Shown here piece after piece: positions 7,875-16,544 of a stretch of DNA of 64,000 nucleotides. Positions within the stretch are counted from its first letter, which is position 1; each line of letters opens with the position of its first letter. The notes under the pieces were generated by a model. The model made no database searches. It was not told the DNA's origin and was given only the letters and a program-made list of their open reading frames with translations. The stretch lies in NCBI RefSeq assembly GCF_003149105.1, contig NZ_QGDS01000011.1, positions 1 to 64,000 on the forward strand. The letters run 5' to 3'. Source of the stretch: Faecalicatena contorta. Lineage in GTDB: Bacteria; Bacillota; Clostridia; Lachnospirales; Lachnospiraceae. Position numbers and translations under genes: made by a program.

Positions 7875-8843
7875 TTAGAATTGTTTTCCGTCATAGTCTG
7901 CTGCATTGTCCGCATTGATTTCTTCTACTGGAATAACATAAAGGGAATCGTGCTTTTCTCCCGCAAATATCGCTTTCGCCACTTCTACGGCCTTGGCACC
8001 AATCTGATCCGGAAATTGTGCTGCGGTACAGAGCAGATCACCTGCCTTAATCATGTCAATGGCATCCTGGGAACCATCAATTGCTACTACTTTGATATCT
8101 TTATTATTTGCTCCTTTGAGAGCGGCAATTGCTCCTGATGCAGTGGGGTCGTTAATGGCAAAAACTCCTGCCAGATCCGGGTCGCCCTGCAAGGAAGTCT
8201 CTGTCTGGGTCTGAGCCTCAGTTACATTGCCATTCGCATCCTGGCGGAATACCACTTTTACATCCGGATAGTCTTCCATAATCTCTTCCAGGCCGGCAGT
8301 TCTTTCCTGAACACATGCCACAGTTGAATGGTCCAGAATGGCGATTTTTCCTTTGCCGCCGATGGCTTCCATCAGGGCTTTTCCTGCAATACGTCCTGCA
8401 TCGGTGTTGTCAGATACAATCGTACATGCCACCAGATCTTCATCTGTTACTCTTGTATCTATTGCAATTACCGGAATACCTGCCTTGTCAGCAGCTTCCA
8501 GTGCAGGCTTGATACCATCTGAATCAATGGAATCCACCATAATAACATCCACACCTGAACTGACCATATCGCAAATCTGGTCTACCTGTGTGGCAGCGTC
8601 AAGTGCCGGGTCGGGAGCGATTACTTCATCATCCGGCCCAATGTTGGCTTTGATTCCTTCTACCTCAGCCACGAAGAATGAATTGTTCATGGTCATAACT
8701 GACACCCCATATGTCTTCCCCTTAGAACTGTCATCCTTTTTGGCAGAACCTCCTGAAGTTTCCTCTTTTCCGGAGGAGCACCCCAGTGTCATTGCTGCAA
8801 CCATAGCTGCACATACCATAATGCTGAGTAATTTTCTTTTCAT
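7875..8843 (-). CDS. Ribose-type sugar-binding lipoprotein
   Basis: This 322-residue RbsB-like receptor (Peripla_BP_4 type) has a classical lipoprotein signal: basic start, hydrophobic core and lipobox TLGC with Cys at residue 22, then a Ser/Gly/Lys-rich linker. The mature part begins TYGVSVMTMNNSFFVAEVEG and contains the PVIAIDTRV hinge strand, SDNTDAGRIAGKAL, GVFAINDPTASGAIAAL and VVAIDGSQDAI, all typical of ribose/allose/galactose receptors. It is the first gene of the minus-strand ABC operon, divergent from the sensor kinase gene at 8960. AAGGAG precedes the ATG. The specific sugar cannot be named. Confidence 0.93.
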   Translation of the reverse strand: MKRKLLSIMVCAAMVAAMTLGCSSGKEETSGGSAKKDDSSKGKTYGVSVMTMNNSFFVAEVEGIKANIGPDDEVIAPDPALDAATQVDQICDMVSSGVDVIMVDSIDSDGIKPALEAADKAGIPVIAIDTRVTDEDLVACTIVSDNTDAGRIAGKALMEAIGGKGKIAILDHSTVACVQERTAGLEEIMEDYPDVKVVFRQDANGNVTEAQTQTETSLQGDPDLAGVFAINDPTASGAIAALKGANNKDIKVVAIDGSQDAIDMIKAGDLLCTAAQFPDQIGAKAVEVAKAIFAGEKHDSLYVIPVEEINADNAADYDGKQF

Positions 8844-8959
8844 ACTTTTATCTCCTTTTCGTTTATGATAATATTACTATATTACAATATATCCTTTTTC
8901 TAAATCATGGATTTTTGTATTTTGTTTGCTGTTTTTGTTTCTTGAAAAGGAGTCTTGTT
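8844..8959. promoter_or_regulatory. Divergent promoter region of ABC operon and sensor kinase
   Basis: This 116-base AT-rich gap separates the divergently transcribed lipoprotein gene and kinase gene. It contains an AT-rich imperfect inverted repeat around 8866-8892 (ATATTACTATATTACAATAT) and several TATAAT-like hexamers on both strands. I cannot choose a unique promoter. A response-regulator site here would be expected from the gene arrangement. Confidence 0.45.
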
Positions 8960-10759
8960 ATGAAGCTCGGACAATTTCGAACGAAGATATTTTTTATAGC
9001 TATTATCTGCCTTATCGTGCCCGTAATTATCACCAGTATCTTTCTTTTTTATCAGGAGCAGTCCATTCTCAAAAAGGAAAGTAAACTTTTGCTGCAGGAA
9101 TCCCTTAAATCTTCTTCCACCAATATTGACACAAATCTCTCGGCAATAAAATCAATCTCCCTTTCATTACAATATACCTTGAACAGAACTCTGTCCTCGT
9201 ATGATGTCCCCAGTGATGCCCAGGAGCGGCGCCTCTATTATCTAAATCTTCTGGATAAAATGGACACCAGCGCAAAACTCCTTCAGTTTACCTATTCCAC
9301 TCCAAACTTTGAAAACTATTATCTGTATTTGGACGAGCCGGATGACTTGTTAGTATCCCGGATTTCCTATTTTGAAGACTTGGAGGGGGTTCATTTTAAC
9401 TTTCTAAATCACCCCAACTATACATTCAAGATATCAGAACCTTATGATTTAGCATTGAATAATATTGTGGGAAGTACAATGGAACGCAGAAGTATTACAT
9501 ATTCCGTACCGATTATGAACTCGGCCGGTTCCAACAAGAACTCCCTCATTGCCTGTCTGCCCGAGAGTTATTTATGTGAACAACTGCAAAATTCACTTAA
9601 GTCCACAAAGTCTGACGGCGTGATTATGGATTCCAGCGGCATCATCATATCCTCATTATCCAAGGAACTGTTAGGCACCAATAATGCTTTTTACCGGGGC
9701 ATTTATAATCGGATTATTAAAGACCGCAACATCACTTACCTGGAAATGACTTATAACGATGTAAAATATTGCATAAACCTTTACCGTTCAGATGTTACAA
9801 GCTGGTACTATATTTCTTCCATCGAGGAAGAAACACTGGTTTCCTCTGTCAATATCCTGAAGAAGTCTGTATATACGATTGTAGGCATACTGGCATTAAT
9901 GGCAATTCTGGTCACCATTATTATTGTCAGATACATATCTAAACCGCTGAATACACTCCAGTCTGCAATGCACTTTGTAAAAAACCGTGATTTTCATTTT
10001 CAGATTGAAGAAAAGCGTACAGATGAATTCAGCGATGTATACAAGGGTTTTAACACCATGGTAAATGAAATTGACAACCTGGTGAACAATCTGACAAATG
10101 AAAAGATTCTGCGGCGCGATGCTAAAATCATGCTGCTGCAGTCCCAAATCAACCCTCACATGCTGTACAACACGCTGGAGACAATTTATAGTATGGCCAA
10201 AATAGAAGGTGCTGAGGAGATTGCAACTTTAGTAATGGCCCTCTCTCATTTCTTTCGGATCAGTTTAAGTGACGGCAAGCAGCAGGTGCCGCTAAGCGAG
10301 GCAGTAGAACTTGCCCAGCAATACCTCACAATTCAAAACACCCGGTTCTACCACCGCATTCATGCTGTTTTTGACATTCCTCAGGCACTAATGACAAACA
10401 GTGTTCCTAAATTTCTGCTGCAGCCGGTTGTGGAGAATTCCATCAAACACGGCTTTAAAGATCAGTCCGGAGACTGCCGCATTACTACTGCCGCCTTTCA
10501 AAGGGAGGGGCTTTTATACATTACAGTATTAGATAACGGCTGCGGTATCACGCCTGATGATCTGAAGGCTGTCCGGAATAAGATTGAAGACTTTAATTTT
10601 GAGGAAAACAGTTATAAAAGCTATGCTCTGCGAAACATCAACTACCAGATCAAACTCAGATATGGAAAGCAGTATGGAGTAAAGATTGACAGTCTGGACG
10701 GGGAATACACCAAAGTAACCCTGACCCTCCCGGCTGTTGCAGATGAAAGGAGTTCATAA
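8960..10759 (+). CDS. Sensor histidine kinase, YesM/LytS type
   Basis: This 599-residue membrane kinase has a transmembrane helix at residues about 8-31 (IFFIAIICLIVPVIITSIF), an extracytoplasmic sensor of about 280 residues, a second helix near 305-325 (TIVGILALMAILVTIIIV), and a HAMP-like linker (ISKPLNTLQSAM). A His_kinase domain follows with the phospho-acceptor in QSQINPHMLYNTLETI and an ATPase domain with QPVVENSIKHGF (N box) and DNGCGI (G1 box). I start at the ATG at 8960 because AAGGAG precedes it; the open frame continues 15 codons upstream without a ribosome site. Its stop overlaps the next gene's ATG (TAATG). It probably senses the ABC substrate. Confidence 0.93.
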   Translation: MKLGQFRTKIFFIAIICLIVPVIITSIFLFYQEQSILKKESKLLLQESLKSSSTNIDTNLSAIKSISLSLQYTLNRTLSSYDVPSDAQERRLYYLNLLDKMDTSAKLLQFTYSTPNFENYYLYLDEPDDLLVSRISYFEDLEGVHFNFLNHPNYTFKISEPYDLALNNIVGSTMERRSITYSVPIMNSAGSNKNSLIACLPESYLCEQLQNSLKSTKSDGVIMDSSGIIISSLSKELLGTNNAFYRGIYNRIIKDRNITYLEMTYNDVKYCINLYRSDVTSWYYISSIEEETLVSSVNILKKSVYTIVGILALMAILVTIIIVRYISKPLNTLQSAMHFVKNRDFHFQIEEKRTDEFSDVYKGFNTMVNEIDNLVNNLTNEKILRRDAKIMLLQSQINPHMLYNTLETIYSMAKIEGAEEIATLVMALSHFFRISLSDGKQQVPLSEAVELAQQYLTIQNTRFYHRIHAVFDIPQALMTNSVPKFLLQPVVENSIKHGFKDQSGDCRITTAAFQREGLLYITVLDNGCGITPDDLKAVRNKIEDFNFEENSYKSYALRNINYQIKLRYGKQYGVKIDSLDGEYTKVTLTLPAVADERSS

Positions 10760-12000
10760 TGTACAAATTATTGATTGCAGATGATGAATATTGGGTCCGC
10801 AAACGGCTTCTGACCACCATTCCCTGGGATAATTACGGAATCAGTACGGTAAAAGTGGCCCAGAACGGACAGGAAGCTCTGAATCTGGCGCTTGAATTGG
10901 AGCCGGATATTATGATAACCGACATCAACATGCCTATACTGACGGGCTTAGAACTGATGCAGGCCCTGAACGAAAGCGGACTTTTTCCCAAAACTATCCT
11001 AATCAGCGGATACAATGAATTTAAGTACGCCCAAAAGGCTGTAAAACTTGGTGCAAAGGATTATATACTAAAACCAGTAGATGAAACCAGCCTTATTCAA
11101 AAAATCCAGGAGTGTGTTGCCGAGGTGGAGCATGAGCAAATACAAAAGAATCTTTTCTCTTATATAGAAAAAACAATGCCTAAACTACAGACCCAGCTTA
11201 TGTATGCCTTGCTTCACAACCGTCTGACTTCACCGGAAGACTTTATCCAGGAACTGACATCCTGCGGAATTCAGCTTCCATATACGTCAGGCATTTGTTT
11301 TGCCGCCCGGTTCTCAGCACCCTCTGCGACAGCCGAGTACACTACCTGTGAAACTCTGGTAATGCAGACTGCCCGGCAGATAATGGAACGCTCTTTTGAC
11401 TGCTTCTACCTTCTGCCTACACCACCATTTCTGACAGGCATCCTCTTTTGTCCCGAAAATGCTGATGGGGTGAATCAGGCTCTCTATTATGCATGTGAGG
11501 AAATTATGGAACAGACTCTTGCTGCCGGCAAATGTGAAATTTCTATAGGAGTGGGAAGTTTTGCCTCAGGACTTGACCAATTTTCACACTCCTACAATCA
11601 GGCTCTTCAAGCCGCAGGTAAATGCGAACAACTGGGGTGGAATGATATTTACACAATCTCCGAATCCGGCAATAAAATCCATCCCCTGATTCAGCAGGCG
11701 GAACACTACATACGGAAACATTATTCTCAAAAAATTACACTCTCTAATATATCATCCTATTTTTACATGAATCCTTCTTATTTTAGTAAGCTGTTCAAAC
11801 AGGAAACAGGTCAAACCTTTACACAATATCTGGCAAATGTACGTATCACTGAAGCAAAAAAGCTATTAAAGAATCCTTCTTTTAAAGTCTATGATGTAGC
11901 CTTTGCAGTGGGATATCAGAACGAGCAGTATTTTTCCACACTATTTAAAGAAATCTGTGGAATTTCACCCACACAATTTAAAAATTCATTGTGTGGATAA
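10759..12000 (+). CDS. AraC-type response regulator, YesN-like
   Basis: This 413-residue protein has an N-terminal receiver (residues 1-120) with acidic pocket DDE at 8-10, phosphorylation site Asp55 in IMITDINMP, and Lys in LKPVDE near 105. A middle region of about 180 residues follows, then an AraC double helix-turn-helix from about 313, including ISSYFYMNPSYFSKLFKQETG and VYDVAFAVGYQNEQYFSTLFKEICG. It is translated from an ATG that overlaps the kinase stop, so the pair forms one two-component system. Its likely target is the divergent ABC operon. A strong 47-base palindrome follows downstream. Confidence 0.94.
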   Translation: MYKLLIADDEYWVRKRLLTTIPWDNYGISTVKVAQNGQEALNLALELEPDIMITDINMPILTGLELMQALNESGLFPKTILISGYNEFKYAQKAVKLGAKDYILKPVDETSLIQKIQECVAEVEHEQIQKNLFSYIEKTMPKLQTQLMYALLHNRLTSPEDFIQELTSCGIQLPYTSGICFAARFSAPSATAEYTTCETLVMQTARQIMERSFDCFYLLPTPPFLTGILFCPENADGVNQALYYACEEIMEQTLAAGKCEISIGVGSFASGLDQFSHSYNQALQAAGKCEQLGWNDIYTISESGNKIHPLIQQAEHYIRKHYSQKITLSNISSYFYMNPSYFSKLFKQETGQTFTQYLANVRITEAKKLLKNPSFKVYDVAFAVGYQNEQYFSTLFKEICGISPTQFKNSLCG

Positions 12001-12061
12001 AGAAGTACGCTTCAACTGTAAGTAAGATTGTGCTGAATTGTAAAACTATTCTGAAAACGAA

Positions 12062-12108
12062 GAGCAAGGGGGACAGTCCCTTTTGAAAAGGGACTGTCCC
12101 CCTTGCTC
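12062..12108. repeat. 47-base near-perfect palindrome
   Basis: Two 23-base arms (12062-12084 and 12086-12108) are exact reverse complements around a single central G at 12085. The arm contains GGGACAGTCCC, itself palindromic. It follows the response regulator gene and could stop transcription, though no strong U-run follows on either strand. It looks like a dispersed REP-like palindrome; copy number cannot be judged from this window. Confidence 0.7.
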
Positions 12109-12138
12109 CTCGTTTCCTCTGCTCTTCCGAATTTCGTA

Positions 12139-12169
12139 TTGACAAAAATGATACTATGTTATAACATAG
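12139..12169 (+). promoter_or_regulatory. SDR promoter with 16-bp palindromic operator (site A)
   Basis: TTGACA at 12139-12144 is followed 17 bases later by TAACAT (12162-12167). A perfect 16-bp palindrome, CTATGTTATAACATAG, occupies 12154-12169 and overlaps the -10 region. Near-identical sequences lie at 14937-14952, 49354-49369 and 49471-49486. The GntR protein at 48480-49247 is the best candidate binder (inference). Confidence 0.75.
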
Positions 12170-12214
12170 GAACAAATAATAAAAGGTTAATTTTGCAGAA
12201 AAGGAGAGAAGAAA

Positions 12215-12991
12215 ATGAGCACATTGGAAAAGTTATTTTCATTAGAAGGCAAAACTGTTGTTGTTACAGGCGGAGCCCAGGGGATTGGGAAAGTGGTTGC
12301 AACAAAAATGGCTGAGGTTGGGGCAGATATTGTAATTTTCGACTTGCAGGAAGAAAAGGCAAAGGAAGCTGCAAAGGAAATTCACGAGTCTACAGGAAAG
12401 AGGACAGCAGCATATGGCCTTGATGTCACAAACCCGGCTCAGGTAAAAGAGATGATTGCCAAAGCGGACGAAGACATGCAGGGGCTTGATTTGTTGTTTA
12501 ATAATGCTGGTATTGTTATTCAGAAATCGGCATATGATGTGACTCCTGAAGAATGGACAAAGGTTATTAATGTAAATCTGAACGGTGAATATTATGTTGC
12601 GGCAGAGTTTGCGAGATATCTGAAGGGAAAAGGGAAAAAAGGAGCGATCTGCAATACAGCATCTATGTCCGGCCATATTGTAAACTGGCCTCAGGAGCAA
12701 GCTTCTTATAATGCTTCTAAAGCAGGTGTGATTCAAATGACCAAGTCACTTGCAGTGGAATATTGTAAAGACGGGATACGTGTAAACTGTATTAGTCCAG
12801 GATATATGTATACTGATTTGACATGCCACGTGAATCCGGAATGGCAGGAAAGATGGATGGATATGACTCCTTACGGAAGATATGGACAGCCGGAAGAATT
12901 ATGCGGAGCAGTGATTTATCTTTTATCTGATTCCGCATCCTTTACATCAGGAACAGATCTTGTAATTGATGGCTGCTTTACAGCGGTATAA
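12215..12991 (+). CDS. Short-chain dehydrogenase/reductase, sugar/polyol type
   Basis: This 258-residue classical SDR has the NAD(P) motif TGGAQGIG near residue 18, the NNAG motif near 94, the catalytic Ser in TASMSG near 148, YNASK near 162 (Tyr and Lys), and PGYMYTDLT after the active site. FDLQEE at the end of strand 2 has an acidic residue, which favours NAD. The sequence resembles gluconate 5-dehydrogenase and sorbitol/mannitol dehydrogenase-type SDRs, but substrate cannot be fixed. AAGGAG precedes the ATG. The gene is monocistronic, ends before a terminator cluster, and its promoter carries the operator also found before the AroE-like operon and the zinc dehydrogenase, so it is probably part of the same catabolic regulon. 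Confidence 0.88.
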   Translation: MSTLEKLFSLEGKTVVVTGGAQGIGKVVATKMAEVGADIVIFDLQEEKAKEAAKEIHESTGKRTAAYGLDVTNPAQVKEMIAKADEDMQGLDLLFNNAGIVIQKSAYDVTPEEWTKVINVNLNGEYYVAAEFARYLKGKGKKGAICNTASMSGHIVNWPQEQASYNASKAGVIQMTKSLAVEYCKDGIRVNCISPGYMYTDLTCHVNPEWQERWMDMTPYGRYGQPEELCGAVIYLLSDSASFTSGTDLVIDGCFTAV

Positions 12992-13023
12992 ATATTTGAT
13001 TTTTGAACATAGTTGGTTAAGAA

Positions 13024-13104
13024 AGAATCTTGCTTGCAAGATTCTCCGCCTGGGTTAGGTTGCCATAGCAACACCTTCTTTACCAACCCAGTGCAATCCC
13101 CCGG
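13024..13104 (-). repeat. Structured dispersed element, copy 1
   Basis: A 10-bp hairpin (13024-13033 with 13036-13045, loop TT) is followed by a region that folds on itself (TGGGTTAGG... with ...ACCAACCCA) and contains CATAGCAACACCTTC and CCAGTGCAATC. Copy 2 at 33440-33512 has the same layout and shares CATAGC-ACA-CT-C and CAGTGC-TC in register. On the minus strand the hairpin is followed by TTTCTT, so it resembles a terminator preceded by a folded domain. Here it would lie in the 3' region of the catalase transcript. Confidence 0.45.
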
Positions 13105-13108
13105 AGGG

Positions 13109-13150
13109 TTTTTATGTAATAGGAAACTGCAGTTTCCTATTACATAAAAA
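13109..13150. repeat. 42-bp perfect palindrome
   Basis: Positions 13109-13129 and 13130-13150 are exact reverse complements with no loop, centred on a CTGCAG site. The arms end in T5/A5. It lies between convergent SDR and catalase genes and directly abuts the terminator at 13150-13193. It may be a REP-like repeat or act as a bidirectional terminator. Confidence 0.75.
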
Positions 13151-13193
13151 GCCTTACTGATTTTCAGAAGTGAAATTCAGTAAGGCTCTTTTT
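13150..13193 (+). terminator. Intrinsic terminator after SDR (likely bidirectional)
   Basis: An 11-bp stem (13150-13160 with 13177-13187) is followed by CTTTTTATATTTT on the plus strand. On the minus strand it is followed by TTTTT (13146-13149 region), so it can also serve the catalase gene. Confidence 0.85.
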
Positions 13194-13268
13194 ATATTTT
13201 GTCTGAACTTTAGTTATTTCTTATCTCATTATTATAGAAAATCAAGTCTTCTATTAAAGCAATAGTCT

Positions 13269-14774
13269 CTAGCTCCTCCCAGTATTGCTGCACAAACGCA
13301 TTTGATTTCTAACCGCCTCTGCAAGTGCAGGAGAAACTTGCTCCAAATGCCATAAGACGATGCGCTGGGTATTATGCTGGGCTTCCACAAGTCCCGATGC
13401 AATATTACTTGCAAGATTCTTTTTCTCTACCGCAGAAAAAGATTCATACCTCTGGGTCGCTTGTGTATAATCATCAGGATTCGGGATTCCGGCACGCATA
13501 ATTTCACCGGAGACACATCTGCCGTTTCCACTGGACACCATACATGAAGGGGACCAGTTTGGCTGTTTGTTGACGGGAATATTACGAAAATCCGGGCCAA
13601 GTCTATGCCGCTGTGCATCTGGATAAATAAAGGTACGTCCCTGCAGTACCTTGTCATCTGAAAATTCAATGCCAGGAACTAAATTTGCAGGATTAAAGGC
13701 CAATTTGTCTACCTGTTCAGCATAATTTTCCGGATTACGGGTTAAAACCATCCGTCCAACGGGTAAGAGCGGATATTGGGTTTCATCCCATAATTTGGTA
13801 GGATCTAAAGGATCAAAAGGAAGTGTCTTTGCATCTTCAGGATTCATCAGCTGCACACGCAACTCATATTCTACCGCCCTCCCTTTTGCTATACTGTCAT
13901 ACAGGTCACGTCCGGCAATATCAGGGTCTTTGCATGCAAGCCGCTCTGCCTCCTCCTGGTCAATGTGTCTTGCCCCTGCTACAGGGAACCAGTGGTATTT
14001 CACATAGCGGCGGACACCCTGTGCATTCCTCCAGACATAGGCATTCACACTATATCCCTTGATATGGCGGAGGCTCTTTACCGTTCCCAAATCCGAATAA
14101 AGCCACATCAGCATATTCGTTGCCTCCGGATACTTGGCAAACAGGCTCCAAAGCCTCTCCGGGTCATTCAGATTATTCACTGGTGAGGGCGACATACGGC
14201 TGATTATATCCGGTATATTAATGGCATCCCGTATGAAAAAGACAGGGAGATGATTGCAGAGCAAATCAAAAAATCCTTCATCGGTACAAAATCTGGTACT
14301 GAATCCCCGCACATTTCTCAAAGTGTCCGGTGTTCCCAGATTGCTTGAGGCCAAAGAAAAACGTACCGATACCGGAACCTGTTGATTGGGGGTTTGCAAA
14401 AATCCGGCTTTTGTATATTGCCTCATTGAGTGGGTAGTGCGGAAATATCCGAAAGCACCGTACCCTTTTGTATGGAGACGCCTTGGCAAAGTAGTAGAGA
14501 ATACAAAATCTTCTAAAGTTTCATGCAGAACGGTATCCTGCACAAGGACAGGGCCCTGAACCCCCACAGTCTGGGAATGGGATATATCTGAATTCCTTGT
14601 TTTTTCGCGCATTACATTTGAGCGGGGTGCCGGGGCATTCATTTGTTTATTGTTTTTATAAGCACCTTGAACAGGTGCTCGGGATTGATTGCAATTATTC
14701 TGTTCGTTTTGTCTGCCTGCCGTACTCCGGGTATTTTCTTTTGCTGATTGAGACCATTCGTTATTGTTGTACAT
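13269..14774 (-). CDS. Divergent haem catalase with low-complexity N-terminus
   Basis: This 501-residue protein is a small-subunit-type monofunctional catalase that splits hydrogen peroxide. Catalytic His101 is in PRRLHTKGYGAFGYF, distal Asn174 in CNHLPVFFIRD, and the proximal haem ligand Tyr384 with Arg380 in RTFIYPDAQRHRLGP. These three sites are intact, but several usually invariant stretches differ (SLASSNLGTPDT in place of the TVAGERGSADT type; PRRLH in place of ERVVH). The first 60 or so residues are rich in Asn, Gln, Ser and Arg and have no counterpart in typical catalases. It is monocistronic between convergent and divergent sugar genes. Family is certain, activity likely but not proven by sequence. 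Confidence 0.92.
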   Translation of the reverse strand: MYNNNEWSQSAKENTRSTAGRQNEQNNCNQSRAPVQGAYKNNKQMNAPAPRSNVMREKTRNSDISHSQTVGVQGPVLVQDTVLHETLEDFVFSTTLPRRLHTKGYGAFGYFRTTHSMRQYTKAGFLQTPNQQVPVSVRFSLASSNLGTPDTLRNVRGFSTRFCTDEGFFDLLCNHLPVFFIRDAINIPDIISRMSPSPVNNLNDPERLWSLFAKYPEATNMLMWLYSDLGTVKSLRHIKGYSVNAYVWRNAQGVRRYVKYHWFPVAGARHIDQEEAERLACKDPDIAGRDLYDSIAKGRAVEYELRVQLMNPEDAKTLPFDPLDPTKLWDETQYPLLPVGRMVLTRNPENYAEQVDKLAFNPANLVPGIEFSDDKVLQGRTFIYPDAQRHRLGPDFRNIPVNKQPNWSPSCMVSSGNGRCVSGEIMRAGIPNPDDYTQATQRYESFSAVEKKNLASNIASGLVEAQHNTQRIVLWHLEQVSPALAEAVRNQMRLCSNTGRS

Positions 14775-14847
14775 TTATAATCCCTCCAAGAGCGTTAAAA
14801 CTCAAAATAATATAATAGAGTGTATTCTTCACTTTTATAAATTATGT

Positions 14848-14872
14848 TTATTGAACTACTGGAGTTCAATAA
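14848..14872. promoter_or_regulatory. Inverted repeat in the catalase/AroE-like divergent region
   Basis: Two perfect 10-base arms (TTATTGAACT at 14848-14857 and its complement at 14863-14872) surround five bases. It lies about 75 bases upstream of the catalase ATG and 30 bases upstream of the operon promoter at 14904. It could be an operator for either unit. It does not match the PerR box well. Confidence 0.45.
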
Positions 14873-14903
14873 GTGTAACTTCTTACCGTAACGTATTTAT
14901 ATA

Positions 14904-14952
14904 TTGACAACACATGAATGAAGCATTACAATGTTACTATGTAATAACATAA
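14904..14952 (+). promoter_or_regulatory. Promoter of the AroE-like operon with operator site B
   Basis: TTGACA (14904-14909), 17 bases, TACAAT (14927-14932): a near-ideal promoter. CTATGTAATAACATAA at 14937-14952 begins four bases after the -10 and would cover the start point, the usual position for a repressor. It differs in two bases from site A at 12154. Confidence 0.82.
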
Positions 14953-15002
14953 TATCTATAGACAAATTACAATAACAATTTATGAAAGGATGGTTTTTAC
15001 AA

Positions 15003-15941
15003 ATGTCAAATGTATATGAGAAAGCCACTGCTCCGACTTTATACTTCATTGGAGTAACAACAGGGCAGTCCTCTATTATGAAGGTCTTTCCAAAGTGGGC
15101 GGAGGCACTTGGTTTAAAGGATGCCGTCATCAAAGGAATTGACTTTGCCCCCCATTCTTCTGCTGAGGAGTACCGTGAAGCAGTTACATTTATTAAGAAT
15201 GATCCGCTTTCCATGGGAGCACTTGTCACTACGCACAAAATTGATTTATTCAACACCTGTAAGGATTTATTTGAATATGTGGACCCGTATGCTGAAAAGC
15301 TGGGAGAGGTTTCCTCCATTTCAAAAAAAGACGGTAAACTGTGTGCACACGCAAAAGACCCAATTTCCAGCGGACTCGCACTGGAAAACTTTGTACCTGA
15401 AAACTATTGGACAGATTACGACGGTGATGTACTGCTTCTTGGAGCAGGCGGAAGTACACTTGCAATGTCCGTGTATTTTGCCCAGGAGAAATTTGGTGAT
15501 AATGTTCCTAAGAAAATCATCATTGCAAACAGAAGTGTTCCCCGCCTGGAGTCTGCAAAAGAAATCCTGGATGGCATTCATCCTGACATTAAATTTGAGT
15601 ATATACACAACCCTTCACCGGAAGATAACGATAAGACACTGGCTTCTTTAAAGCCTCATTCTCTCATTGTAAATGCCACCGGACTGGGAAAAGACGGCCC
15701 GGGGTCCCCTCTTACGAACGACTGTATTTTCCCAAAAGACAGTCTTGTATGGGAAATCAATTACCGCGGAGACTTATTATTTAAACATCAGGCAGAGGCT
15801 CAGGCAGCAGAGAAAAACCTTCACGTGGAAGATGGCTGGATTTATTTCATTCACGGCTGGACACAAGTCATTTCCGAAGTCTTCCATATTGATATTCAGG
15901 ATGACTTACTAAATAAATTGAGCGACATCGCTAAATCATAA
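15003..15941 (+). CDS. Shikimate dehydrogenase-like (AroE-fold) oxidoreductase in a sugar operon
   Basis: This 312-residue protein has the AroE layout: an N-terminal substrate domain (LYFIGVTTGQSSIMKVFPKW, equivalent to the GxPxxHSxSP strand), VTTHK with Lys79 at the position of the AroE catalytic lysine, AKDPISSG with Asp119 at the catalytic Asp position, then a Rossmann domain with GAGGSTLAM and NATGLGKDGPGSPL. It is longer than AroE (about 270-290) and lacks the HNTD sequence, so a substrate other than shikimate is likely. I use the ATG at 15003; the frame opens seven codons earlier but without a ribosome site. It is the first gene of a five-gene sugar-type operon, not an aromatic amino acid operon. 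A quinate, cyclitol or sugar-acid dehydrogenase role is possible. Confidence 0.82.
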   Translation: MSNVYEKATAPTLYFIGVTTGQSSIMKVFPKWAEALGLKDAVIKGIDFAPHSSAEEYREAVTFIKNDPLSMGALVTTHKIDLFNTCKDLFEYVDPYAEKLGEVSSISKKDGKLCAHAKDPISSGLALENFVPENYWTDYDGDVLLLGAGGSTLAMSVYFAQEKFGDNVPKKIIIANRSVPRLESAKEILDGIHPDIKFEYIHNPSPEDNDKTLASLKPHSLIVNATGLGKDGPGSPLTNDCIFPKDSLVWEINYRGDLLFKHQAEAQAAEKNLHVEDGWIYFIHGWTQVISEVFHIDIQDDLLNKLSDIAKS

Positions 15942-15954
15942 GGAGGACAGATTC

Positions 15955-16533
15955 ATGAACAACTTTAACTGGGATACCAGCTTTCTGGTAGACTTTGATT
16001 TACAGACAGGACAGTCCAAAACATCCGAGGTTACCAAACGATATCTTTCTCAAATGAAAAATATGTTCAGTGACACAGAAGCCGCCGAAAAAATTTTAGA
16101 AAACGACGACCCTGTCATTTATGAATTTCATGAACTTGGATTTCCTGAAGAGGCCGGACATATTGCATTCGGAACCTCTATTGTCCATCCTGGAACGATT
16201 GGAAAAGAATATTACATGACAAAGGGACATTTTCACACCATTTTGGAGACCGCTGAAGTGTACTACACATTAAGCGGAGAAGGCTATATGATCATGGAAA
16301 ATCCCGAGGGAGACACCCTGGAAGTTCCGCTTAGAAAAGGTGAAGCCATCTATGTTCCAAAGCGCTATGCACACAGATCTGTCAACACCGGCAATGCCCC
16401 TCTTGTCATGTTCTTTAGTTTCGGTGCTGAGGCAGGACATGATTATGGAACAATTGAAACAAAGGGCTATCACAAACTCATTGTTGAAGAGGACGGAAAG
16501 CCGGCAATTATTGACAATCCACACTGGAAATAG
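15955..16533 (+). CDS. Cupin-type glucose-6-phosphate isomerase
   Basis: This 192-residue protein belongs to the archaeal-type cupin phosphoglucose isomerase family (PF06560), unrelated to the usual Pgi. All metal ligands known from the Pyrococcus enzyme are in register: His92, His94 and Glu101 in TKGHFHTILETAEVYY, and His140 in YVPKRYAHRSVN. It interconverts glucose-6-P and fructose-6-P, or, in this setting, another aldose/ketose phosphate pair or a keto-sugar epimer. It starts 14 bases after the AroE-like stop with a strong AGGAGG site. Bacterial members of this family are often found in sugar catabolic operons, and here it is followed by a hydrolase and KDPG aldolase. Confidence 0.88.
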   Translation: MNNFNWDTSFLVDFDLQTGQSKTSEVTKRYLSQMKNMFSDTEAAEKILENDDPVIYEFHELGFPEEAGHIAFGTSIVHPGTIGKEYYMTKGHFHTILETAEVYYTLSGEGYMIMENPEGDTLEVPLRKGEAIYVPKRYAHRSVNTGNAPLVMFFSFGAEAGHDYGTIETKGYHKLIVEEDGKPAIIDNPHWK

Positions 16534-16544
16534 GCGGACAGCAT

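Noticed and set aside
8866..8892. Another GntR-type operator between the ABC operon and sensor kinase
   Set aside because: It resembles the regulon palindrome only through AT-richness and lacks the GT...AC core positions.
14820..14872. A PerR box upstream of the catalase
   Set aside because: The AT-rich sequence near 14835 resembles TTATAAT-N-ATTATAA only weakly; the clear inverted repeat there (TTATTGAACT) is a different motif.
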